Below are positions 1 through 5,227 of a stretch of DNA of 5,227 nt, one piece after another (within the stretch, counting starts at the first letter, position 1; each line of letters begins with the position of its first letter). Under the pieces are notes generated by a model. The model searched no databases. It saw nothing but the letters and a program-made list of their open reading frames with translations, and was not told the origin of the DNA. Both the position numbers and the translations under genes were made by a program. The stretch lies in contig JAGDCE010000202.1 of the NCBI GenBank assembly GCA_017958705.1, positions 1-5,227 of the forward strand. Direction: 5' to 3'. The stretch comes from Clostridia bacterium (GTDB lineage: Bacteria; Bacillota; Clostridia; Oscillospirales; CAG-272).

Positions 1-872
1 ATGCTGTCGTCGGGACCCTTGTCGTATCTGTCGGCGAGAAAGCCGGAGAGATACTGTCCGTCGAACGGCACGACCTGCGAGTAATCGTACGGCTCTATGC
101 TGTTCATCAGGTCGTCGGGCATCTTCGCGGAGCCGTCGACCGGCACGCGTGAAAACGACATACCGCCGTCGCACTCTACGAGATAATGCCTCGTCTCGGT
201 GTATCTGTACGAACCTTCGGTGTAGCTCGAGGTCGAGGCGCCGTCGAAGCCCATCGTTCCGCTGAGCTTGCCGTCGAACAGCCAGACCGGGACGTAAACG
301 CCCTGGACCTCGTCTATCATCTGATCGGTGAAGAAGTTGTTCGGGAGCAGCTTTTTGCCCTCGCAGAACTGTTTGATCTTCTCCTTGATGCCTTTCTTGT
401 CGACCTTGAACGGTATGATCCCGTTCGGGCGGAGCGCTCCGGTCAGCTTTTCGGTGATGACGACTTCGTTGTCGCAGTACGGGCAGTGAGTCGCCGCCGT
501 CGTTCCGTCGGTGACTATCTCCGCGCCGCAGGATTTGCATATGTACACGGTCATCTCCGGTAAAGTCCCGCCGAGAGACTGTGAATACGTACCCCAGTCG
601 AATTCGGCTTCGGTGTTGTTCTGCTGATACTGCTGTATAGTGCCGATCTCGTACTCGTTATCGCAGGCGCCGCATCTCAGTTTTCCGCTGTCGGTCGAAA
701 AGACGAGCGGTGAGCCGCAGGCGGGACACTTGTATTCCTCTATTTTCGGGCCGCCGGCCGGCGCCGTGGGGTTGACCGGGCCCTGATTCATAGGCGATCC
801 GCAGAATTCGCAGAATTTGCTGTTTGCCGAGGTCTGTGCGTTGCAGACCGGGCAGAATACGGTATCTGCCAT
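1..872 (-). CDS. TFIIB-type zinc-ribbon protein, C-terminus cut off by window edge
   Basis: The reading frame is open from ATG at 872 down to the window edge, giving 290 residues with no stop. The start is fixed by an AAAGGAGG ribosome binding site five bases upstream. Three zinc ribbons are visible as paired CxxC knuckles: C7/C10 with C21/C24, C49/C52 with C67/C70, and C112/C115 with C130/C133. A Pro/Gly-rich linker (about 31-43) separates the first two. After the ribbons comes a region matching what I recall of Firmicutes proteins annotated as TFIIB-type zinc-ribbon-containing: IIPFKV (152-157), GVYVPVW (191-197), then YLSGFLADRYD (274-284). Family members usually continue for some tens of residues, often to a membrane-proximal end, so the missing part is probably modest. 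No signal peptide or membrane segment is visible, so this part looks cytoplasmic. The molecular function is unknown; automatic labels such as PriA-like or RNA polymerase subunit-like reflect only the zinc ribbons. It is transcribed divergently from dus under its own strong promoter. Confidence 0.87.
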   Translation of the reverse strand, partial: MADTVFCPVCNAQTSANSKFCEFCGSPMNQGPVNPTAPAGGPKIEEYKCPACGSPLVFSTDSGKLRCGACDNEYEIGTIQQYQQNNTEAEFDWGTYSQSLGGTLPEMTVYICKSCGAEIVTDGTTAATHCPYCDNEVVITEKLTGALRPNGIIPFKVDKKGIKEKIKQFCEGKKLLPNNFFTDQMIDEVQGVYVPVWLFDGKLSGTMGFDGASTSSYTEGSYRYTETRHYLVECDGGMSFSRVPVDGSAKMPDDLMNSIEPYDYSQVVPFDGQYLSGFLADRYDKGPDDS

Positions 873-877
873 GGTAT

Positions 878-885
878 CCTCCTTT
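878..885 (-). promoter_or_regulatory. Strong ribosome binding site of the zinc-ribbon gene
   Basis: Read on the minus strand this is AAAGGAGG, a near-perfect Shine-Dalgarno sequence, followed by five bases and the ATG ending at 872. It fixes the start of the leftward gene and predicts efficient translation. Confidence 0.88.
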
Positions 886-900
886 ATATGATCTCAGTTT

Positions 901-929
901 ATTTTATCATATATTGACCGCCGTGTCAA
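901..929 (-). promoter_or_regulatory. Consensus sigma-A promoter of the zinc-ribbon gene
   Basis: On the minus strand a perfect -35 box TTGACA (929-924) is followed by a 17-bp spacer and a -10 box TAAAAT (906-901). A TG one base upstream of the -10 makes it an extended -10 as well. Transcription should start near 893-895, leaving a leader of only about 20 bases that contains the ribosome binding site. There is no room for a riboswitch, so any control would act at the DNA level or on the short leader. The match is strong enough to suggest high or constitutive activity unless repressed. Confidence 0.85.
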
Positions 930-930
930 T
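913..930. promoter_or_regulatory. Inverted repeat over the -35 region, possible operator
   Basis: ATTGAC and GTCAAT form a perfect 6-bp inverted repeat separated by six bases (CGCCGT). One half contains the -35 box of the leftward promoter and the other lies in its spacer, a position where a bound dimeric repressor would block RNA polymerase. One half-site is partly explained by the TTGACA box itself, so the symmetry could be chance. No regulator gene is visible in the window. Confidence 0.4.
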
Positions 931-976
931 GCCGTAACGGTGAATTCTTCATTTTTTTATACGTGAGCGCGTCGGC

Positions 977-1036
977 AAATAATTTAATTTTATTAAATAT
1001 TACCGTAACCTTGCTTTAATAAATCCAATGTAGAAT
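977..1036 (+). promoter_or_regulatory. Weak candidate promoter region for dus-yfhO
   Basis: The stretch upstream of dus is AT-rich (977-1000) and contains a perfect 7-bp dyad, ATTTAAT at 982-988 and ATTAAAT at 992-998 around TTT. A possible -10 box TAGAAT lies at 1031-1036. No good -35 box is correctly spaced: TTGCTT at 1011-1016 leaves only 14 bp. The AT tract could act as an UP element. The rightward operon must start somewhere here because the upstream gene is divergent, but the exact promoter is not convincing. Confidence 0.25.
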
Positions 1037-1054
1037 AGAAAATGTGAAAGTGTA

Positions 1055-1070
1055 GAGGCGGCAAAGCCTC
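1055..1070 (+). other. Small hairpin just upstream of the dus ribosome binding site
   Basis: GAGGC (1055-1059) and GCCTC (1066-1070) can pair around a GGCAAA loop, ending three bases before the presumed Shine-Dalgarno sequence. There is no T-tract after it, so it is not a terminator. It could influence translation initiation or leader stability, but a 5-bp stem can occur by chance. Confidence 0.3.
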
Positions 1071-1073
1071 GTC

Positions 1074-1079
1074 AGGGTG
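1074..1079 (+). promoter_or_regulatory. Weak ribosome binding site of dus
   Basis: AGGGTG, five bases before the ATG at 1085, is the only purine-rich match to the anti-Shine-Dalgarno sequence. It is clearly weaker than the AAAGGAGG of the divergent gene. No other start codon is available: the frame upstream reaches the TAG at 1031-1033 without an ATG, GTG or TTG. Confidence 0.5.
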
Positions 1080-1084
1080 TTTAT

Positions 1085-2035
1085 ATGGAGCTTTTTCTGG
1101 CGCCGATGGCCGGCGCCGCCGATTCCGCCATGCGGCGGCTCTGCGTCAGATACGGCGCCGACGGCGCCACAACGGAGATGATCTCCGCCGCCGCGGTGTA
1201 TTATAAAGATAAAAAGACGTTCGCGCTCGCCCGGATCGGCGAAGGCGAGGGGCGGTGCGCGCTGCAGATATTCGGGCACGATCCCGCGATGATGGCGTAC
1301 GCCGCGCAGGCGCTGTGCGATGCGGCTGAAATAAAGCCGTGCGCGATAGATATCAACATGGGCTGTCCCGTGAAGAAGGTCGTCAGCGGCGGCGACGGTT
1401 CCGCGCTGATGCGCGATATCCCGCTTGCGGCGCGTCTGATCGAGGCGGTAGTTTCGGTCTCACCCGTGCCGGTGACGGTGAAGATGCGCACCGGCTGGGA
1501 TTCCGGGCACAAGACCTGCGTGGAGCTTGCGCGCGCGGCGGAGCAGTCCGGCGCTTCGGCGCTCACGGTGCACGGCAGGACGCGCGCCGATATGTATACG
1601 CCGGGCACGGTCGACCTGTATTCGATCGCGGCGGTAAAGAACGCCGTGAAGATACCGGTGATCGCCAACGGCGACGTGACCGATACAGAAAGCGCAGAGC
1701 GGACGCTGCGGATCACAGGCGCGGACGGGCTGGCGATAGGGCGCGCGGCGCTCGGCGATCCGTTCGTGTTCGGGCGCATACGCGCGGGGCTCGAAGGTCT
1801 GCCGGTCACGTATCCGACGCGGGAACAGCGGCTCGAATGCGCCGCGGAGCATCTGCGCATGATCGTCGCGGACAAGGGCGAGCGCGTCGGCGTGCGCGAA
1901 GCGCGGAAGCACATGGCGTGGTATACGAAAGGCATGTACGGCTCAGCCGTGCAGAGGCGGAGACTCAACAACGCGCAGACTGAAGCGGAAATGATAGATA
2001 TTTTATTACAGATCGAAAAGGACGTACTGTTATGA
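1085..2035 (+). CDS. dusB: tRNA-dihydrouridine synthase, DusB-like
   Basis: This 316-residue flavoenzyme is predicted to use FMN and NAD(P)H to reduce uridine to 5,6-dihydrouridine, mainly in the tRNA D-loop, in the cytoplasm. The family signatures appear in order: APMAG (6-10) at the start of the FMN-binding TIM barrel, TEM (30-32), QIFG (61-64), and DINMGCP (89-95) with the presumed catalytic C94. These are followed by KVVSGGDGSALM (98-109), K133 in VKMRTGW, HGRTR (163-167), NGDV (195-198), and GADGLAIGRAALGDP (212-226), which should bind the FMN phosphate. The C-terminal helical tRNA-binding domain carries RKHMAWYTKG (274-283). Length is normal, although the protein starts directly at the first barrel strand and lacks the roughly ten-residue preface common in DusB. 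No earlier start codon exists. All expected active-site residues are present. The DusB rather than DusA or DusC assignment rests on overall resemblance to Firmicutes members. Its stop overlaps the start of the next gene. Confidence 0.95.
   Translation: MELFLAPMAGAADSAMRRLCVRYGADGATTEMISAAAVYYKDKKTFALARIGEGEGRCALQIFGHDPAMMAYAAQALCDAAEIKPCAIDINMGCPVKKVVSGGDGSALMRDIPLAARLIEAVVSVSPVPVTVKMRTGWDSGHKTCVELARAAEQSGASALTVHGRTRADMYTPGTVDLYSIAAVKNAVKIPVIANGDVTDTESAERTLRITGADGLAIGRAALGDPFVFGRIRAGLEGLPVTYPTREQRLECAAEHLRMIVADKGERVGVREARKHMAWYTKGMYGSAVQRRRLNNAQTEAEMIDILLQIEKDVLL
2016..2022 (+). promoter_or_regulatory. Ribosome binding site of the YfhO gene inside the dus end
   Basis: AAAAGGA lies within the last codons of dus, nine bases before the ATG at 2032. 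Together with the ATGA overlap at 2032-2035 it supports this start and suggests re-initiation or translational coupling. Confidence 0.65.
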
Positions 2036-5034
2036 CGGCACCTCAACTGAAAAACGAAAAAGGCAAGACAGTGTTTTCACGGGCGGTATGGCGGCTCGTG
2101 AACGGAAGGAGCTTCTATCTGATAGGAGCGTTTTTCCTGCCGCTCTGCATCATGTGGGTGATCTTCATGATAAAGGGCGTTTATCCGATCACGGAGAAAT
2201 CCGTGCTCGTGCTCGACCTGAACGGACAGTACGTATATTTCTTCGAGGCGATGCGCGACATATTCCAGGGGAACGGAAGCCCGTTCTACACGTGGTTCCG
2301 CTCGCTCGGCGGCGAGTTCTCCGGCATCTACGCGTATTACGTGGCGTCGCCGTTCGCGCTTCTGTCCGTCTTCTTCCCCGAAAACGGAATAACGGAATTC
2401 CTGCTGTGGTCGACTCTGCTGAAGGTCGGAGCGAGCGGGCTCACGTTCGGTATTTATCTGCACAACAGCCGCCCGTCGAAGCCCATAAACGTCGTCATTT
2501 TCTCGACCTGCTACGCGCTGACGAGCTACGCCGTGGTGCAGGCGCACAACACGATGTGGATCGACTCGCTGATATATCTGCCGCTGATCTGTCTCGGAAT
2601 CGAGAACATCGTCCGGCGCGGCCGGGCGAGCATGTACTGCCTGACGCTGGCGCTGTGTTTCATCTCAAACTTCTATATCGGCTGGATGACGGCGATATTC
2701 TCGACGCTTTATTTCTTCTATTACTACCTGAGCAAATATCCGTTCAAGGATTTCGAGAAATTCTTCTACGCGTTTTATAAATGGCTGATCTATTCGATAG
2801 TAGCCGCGATGATCGCGTCGGTGATACTTCTGCCCACGTACTTCTCGCTGCAGTTCGGCAAGAACACGTTCCAGAATCCGTCTTACGCGTTCGAAGCGCG
2901 GTTCGACTTCATCAAGCTGTTCACGCAGATGCTGCCGAACTCGTACGACACGGTCCGCCCGAACGGCCTGCCGTTCATCTACTGCGGCCTGATCTGTCTG
3001 ACGCTTTTGCCGGTATATTTTATCTCGAAGAACGTCAAAGGCCGCGAGAAGATCATGAGCGGGATCATCCTCGCGATGATGGTCCTGTCCTTCACGGGCT
3101 CTACGATAGACCTGTTCTGGCACGGTCTGCAAAAACCAAACTGGCTGAACTACCGTTACAGTTATATGTTCTGTTTCCTAGTGATCGTATTCGCATACGA
3201 GGCGTTCCGGTGCCTTGACGCAAAGCTTTACCGCGCCGTGCTCGGCTGCGGCGGCGTCATCGGGGTGCTGATCGTCATTGTCCAGGCGCTGCCTGACGCG
3301 GATTTCACGATAAAGCGCGCGTCGGACAAGGAATTCACGTTCATACAGACGTTTTACACGATCTGGTTCTCGATCATAATGCTCGGGATCCTGCTCGCGG
3401 TGCTGTGGGCGGCGGCTCACAAGAAGCGCGGCGCGACGGGCGCGGTGCTCGCCGTCGTCTGCCTCGAACTGATGCTGAACGGCATATACGACGTGTTCCG
3501 CCTGCACGAGGACGTCTATTACTCGACGAGAGAAAGCTACGTCACGTTCATGGAGCGGTGGTCGGGCATCACGCGGTCGGTCCAGGAGAGCGACAGCTCG
3601 CTGTATCGAATGGAGAAGATAAAACACCGCAAGGTCAACGACAATATGACGCTGCGCATCCGCGGCATCTCGAACTCCACGTCGACGCTTAACGCGTCGT
3701 CAATCAGACTGCTGTTCAAAATGGGCTACGCGTCCAAATCCCACTGGTCGAGATACGTCGGCGGCAACGTCGTAAACGACTCGCTGATCGGCATCAAATA
3801 CGTGCTCGATCAGGATAAAGACAAGCTGCCTCCCGAATATGAATTATACCTGTCCGAAATGGACCCGACGAAGCTTTACGAGGACGTCTCCGACGAGGAA
3901 TACGACCCGGACAAGAACATGCTTTACGCGTATATAAACAACTACGCGCTGCCGGTCATGTTCGGCGTCTCGTCCGATATACAGGATTACGACATCGAAA
4001 GTGAATTCTCGGCGCCCGACGTGCTGAATTCGATGATCTCGGCGATGCTCGGCAGGGAAGTGCAGATCTACGAGCCGCTCGTCGTAGGCGATTCGGGATT
4101 CGATTCGGAGGGGCTGACGCAGTCATCGGTCAGCAAGAACCACAGAAAGTGGGCGAACTCGAAGTCCGGCTCGAACGGCACGCTGACGATCACGTTCAAC
4201 GTCGAAAAGGACGGCTCCGTCTACTTCCAGCTGCCGTCGGAGTATCCGCGCGACACGCTCTGCCGCGTCCAGGCGACGCATGAAGACGGCGAGACCGAAC
4301 CGAAGAGATCGTTCAACTATCTCACAAACGAAACGCACACGCTGTATTATCTCGGCGAATTCAAAGCCGGCGACGAGGTCAAGCTCGAGGTCTGCATCAG
4401 GGATTCCGCCGGAAACCTGTATTACTATAAGGATACAGGATACGTTTACTATTTCAACCTCGACACGTTCAAGGAGGTCTACGGCGAACTCACCGCGAGC
4501 CTGCCGCAGATAACCTCGTTCTCCGATACGAAGATCAACGCCGTCGTCAATATGGCGGAGGGCGATACGATGATGTATACGTCGATCCCGTTCGACAAGG
4601 GCTGGACCGTCAAGGTCGACGGCAAACGCGTAAAGCTGAACGCCGACGTCACGGAGGACGACGGCGAGACGCCGTACAAGGCGAACAACAAGGTGTTCGG
4701 CGCGCTGCTCGCGTTCGAAGTGCCGGAGGGCGAGCATACGATTGAAATGTCGTATACGCCTCAGGGCTTCAGGATCGGCGCCGTGCTCGCGGTCGCAGGC
4801 CTGACGATACTGATCTTCGGTATCGTAAAGAATATACGCAAAGATAACAAGAGGCGCCGCGCAAAGCTCGCGGCGTACAGAGCCGCGTACGCGTCCCCGA
4901 CACCCGCCCCCGCCCCGGAGCTCTGCGAGGATCCGCCGGAGGAATCGGAGGCCGTGACGCCCGACACGCCTGAAGAGCCCGATCGGGAACCCGCGCACGA
5001 AGAGGAGCGCGAGGCGCCGCCGGAAGAACAATGA
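2032..5034 (+). CDS. yfhO: YfhO-family polytopic membrane protein (putative GT-C glycosyltransferase)
   Basis: This 1000-residue protein has about a dozen predicted membrane segments, clearest near 28-47, 120-143, 150-170, 251-273, 314-331, 341-358, 376-392, 402-420, 441-461 and 468-486. A large extracytoplasmic region (about 487-913), one final segment (about 915-932) and a basic stop-transfer stretch (933-946) follow. YfhO-type motifs include LDLNGQY (61-67) in the first outer loop, where D62 is a candidate catalytic acid, and YYVASPFALL (102-111). Others are NTMWIDSLIYLPLI (173-186), SNFYIGW (212-218), IYCGL (316-320), NWLNYRYS (370-377), DSLIGIKYVL (583-592), and a membrane-proximal beta domain with PFDKGWTVKVDGK (853-865). 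In Bacillus and Listeria, YfhO-type proteins are linked to sugar decoration of lipoteichoic acid, with a CsbB-like transferase and GtcA-like flippase. Neither partner is in this window, so the substrate is unknown. The acidic, proline-rich tail (954-1000) is unusual. The symbol denotes family, not proven orthology. Confidence 0.9.
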   Translation: MTAPQLKNEKGKTVFSRAVWRLVNGRSFYLIGAFFLPLCIMWVIFMIKGVYPITEKSVLVLDLNGQYVYFFEAMRDIFQGNGSPFYTWFRSLGGEFSGIYAYYVASPFALLSVFFPENGITEFLLWSTLLKVGASGLTFGIYLHNSRPSKPINVVIFSTCYALTSYAVVQAHNTMWIDSLIYLPLICLGIENIVRRGRASMYCLTLALCFISNFYIGWMTAIFSTLYFFYYYLSKYPFKDFEKFFYAFYKWLIYSIVAAMIASVILLPTYFSLQFGKNTFQNPSYAFEARFDFIKLFTQMLPNSYDTVRPNGLPFIYCGLICLTLLPVYFISKNVKGREKIMSGIILAMMVLSFTGSTIDLFWHGLQKPNWLNYRYSYMFCFLVIVFAYEAFRCLDAKLYRAVLGCGGVIGVLIVIVQALPDADFTIKRASDKEFTFIQTFYTIWFSIIMLGILLAVLWAAAHKKRGATGAVLAVVCLELMLNGIYDVFRLHEDVYYSTRESYVTFMERWSGITRSVQESDSSLYRMEKIKHRKVNDNMTLRIRGISNSTSTLNASSIRLLFKMGYASKSHWSRYVGGNVVNDSLIGIKYVLDQDKDKLPPEYELYLSEMDPTKLYEDVSDEEYDPDKNMLYAYINNYALPVMFGVSSDIQDYDIESEFSAPDVLNSMISAMLGREVQIYEPLVVGDSGFDSEGLTQSSVSKNHRKWANSKSGSNGTLTITFNVEKDGSVYFQLPSEYPRDTLCRVQATHEDGETEPKRSFNYLTNETHTLYYLGEFKAGDEVKLEVCIRDSAGNLYYYKDTGYVYYFNLDTFKEVYGELTASLPQITSFSDTKINAVVNMAEGDTMMYTSIPFDKGWTVKVDGKRVKLNADVTEDDGETPYKANNKVFGALLAFEVPEGEHTIEMSYTPQGFRIGAVLAVAGLTILIFGIVKNIRKDNKRRRAKLAAYRAAYASPTPAPAPELCEDPPEESEAVTPDTPEEPDREPAHEEEREAPPEEQ

Positions 5035-5037
5035 CAG

Positions 5038-5070
5038 AAAAAAACCGCCGCATCATGCGGCGGCTTTTTT
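5038..5070 (+). terminator. Strong intrinsic terminator of the dus-yfhO operon
   Basis: Four bases after the YfhO stop, seven A residues (5038-5044) precede a perfect 8-bp stem, CCGCCGCA (5045-5052) with TGCGGCGG (5056-5063), around a TCA loop. One C and six T residues (5065-5070) follow. The A-tract makes it a plausible terminator in the reverse direction too, which would suit a convergent neighbour to the right. Confidence 0.92.
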
Positions 5071-5115
5071 CAGTTAATAACTTAGAGTTGATAGTGAATA
5101 ACGTCGGTGTCGCTA

Positions 5116-5227
5116 CGGGAACCCCCACCGCTCTCCAGTTCGCGGTGGGGAACCCCTACTGCGGGACGAACGGTGCGCTTCGCGCATAAGGGGGTTCCCC
5201 CGCCCCCTATCCGGGAACCCCCACCGC
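5116..5227. repeat. GC-rich intergenic repeat cluster with direct and inverted copies
   Basis: CGGGAACCCCCACCGC occurs twice in direct orientation, at 5116-5131 and 5212-5227, 96 bases apart. The second copy ends exactly at the window edge and may continue. The first copy pairs through CCCCACCGC (5123-5131) with GCGGTGGGG (5142-5150) around a 10-base loop. GGGGTTCCCC (5191-5200) is the reverse complement of GGGGAACCCC (5147-5156), and GGGGGTTCCC (5190-5199) is the reverse complement of the GGGAACCCCC core in both direct copies (5117-5126 and 5213-5222). No convincing gene is present. This resembles a dispersed REP- or MITE-like non-coding element, or the start of a tandem array. Its true boundaries and family cannot be seen here. 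Confidence 0.65.
5174..5186. other. Short perfect hairpin inside the repeat cluster
   Basis: TGCGC (5174-5178) and GCGCA (5182-5186) pair around a TTC loop. It sits between the two direct repeat copies and adds to the folding potential of the element. No T-tract follows, so it is not a terminator. Confidence 0.4.

Noticed and set aside
186..563. Plus-strand open frame of 125 codons
   Set aside because: It lies antisense to the zinc-ribbon gene, whose cysteine motifs are unmistakable, and its translation matches no recognisable family.
914..942. Plus-strand promoter starting from TTGACC at 914-919
   Set aside because: No acceptable -10 box lies 16-18 bp downstream; the match is a by-product of the inverted repeat around the minus-strand -35 box.
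1339..1983. Plus-strand open frame of 214 codons inside dus
   Set aside because: It is an arginine-rich translation in an alternate frame of dus with no start signals or family features.
1201..2046. Minus-strand open frame of 281 codons opposite dus
   Set aside because: It is a shadow of the GC-rich dus gene; its serine/arginine-rich translation has no domain, while the plus strand shows the full Dus motif set.
4123..5031. Minus-strand open frame of 302 codons opposite the end of yfhO
   Set aside because: Its arginine/leucine-rich composition is typical of antisense frames in GC-rich genes, and the plus-strand YfhO C-terminal domain explains the sequence.
4769..5128. Minus-strand open frame entering yfhO from the right intergenic region
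   Set aside because: It reads through the terminator hairpin and the proline-rich tail codons, and has no recognisable domain or convincing ribosome binding site.
5174..5186. Second terminator
   Set aside because: The hairpin has only a 5-bp stem and is followed by AAGGGGG rather than a T-tract.
5116..5227. Possible CRISPR array from the 16-mer repeat with 96-bp period
   Set aside because: The repeat is too short, the interval is too long and is itself filled with inverted copies, only two copies are visible, and no cas gene is present.

Overview
The window most likely comes from a fairly GC-rich Firmicute (Bacillota), probably an uncultured gut-type Clostridia. This is inferred from strong AGGAGG-type ribosome binding sites, a consensus sigma-A promoter, frequent ATA isoleucine codons in GC-rich genes, and a gene set typical of that group: a multi-zinc-ribbon protein, a DusB-like tRNA-dihydrouridine synthase and a YfhO-family membrane protein. 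No species can be named from the sequence alone.

Layout. Positions 872 to 1 (minus strand) hold the N-terminal 290 residues of a three-zinc-ribbon protein whose C-terminus lies beyond the left edge. Its promoter is near-perfect (TTGACA, 17 bp, TAAAAT with an extended -10 TG) and overlaps a perfect inverted repeat that could be an operator. The 212-bp divergent intergenic region (873-1084) also carries an AT-rich dyad and a small hairpin just before the next gene. On the plus strand, a dus gene (1085-2035) overlaps by four bases (ATGA) a 1000-codon YfhO-family gene (2032-5034), so the two form a translationally coupled pair. A strong terminator with an A-tract on one side and a T-tract on the other (5038-5070) ends the operon. 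The last 130 or so bases (about 5098-5227) are non-coding and dense in GC-rich direct and inverted repeats, resembling the edge of a dispersed or tandem intergenic repeat cut off by the window end.

How the genes relate. Dus reduces uridines in tRNA in the cytoplasm, while YfhO proteins are GT-C-like membrane proteins linked in other Firmicutes to glycosylation of cell-surface polymers. There is no obvious shared pathway, and the pairing may only reflect shared expression. Nothing here amounts to a clearly new biological system. The items most worth a second look are the terminal repeat cluster, the operator-like dyad on the zinc-ribbon promoter, and the coupled dus-yfhO arrangement.
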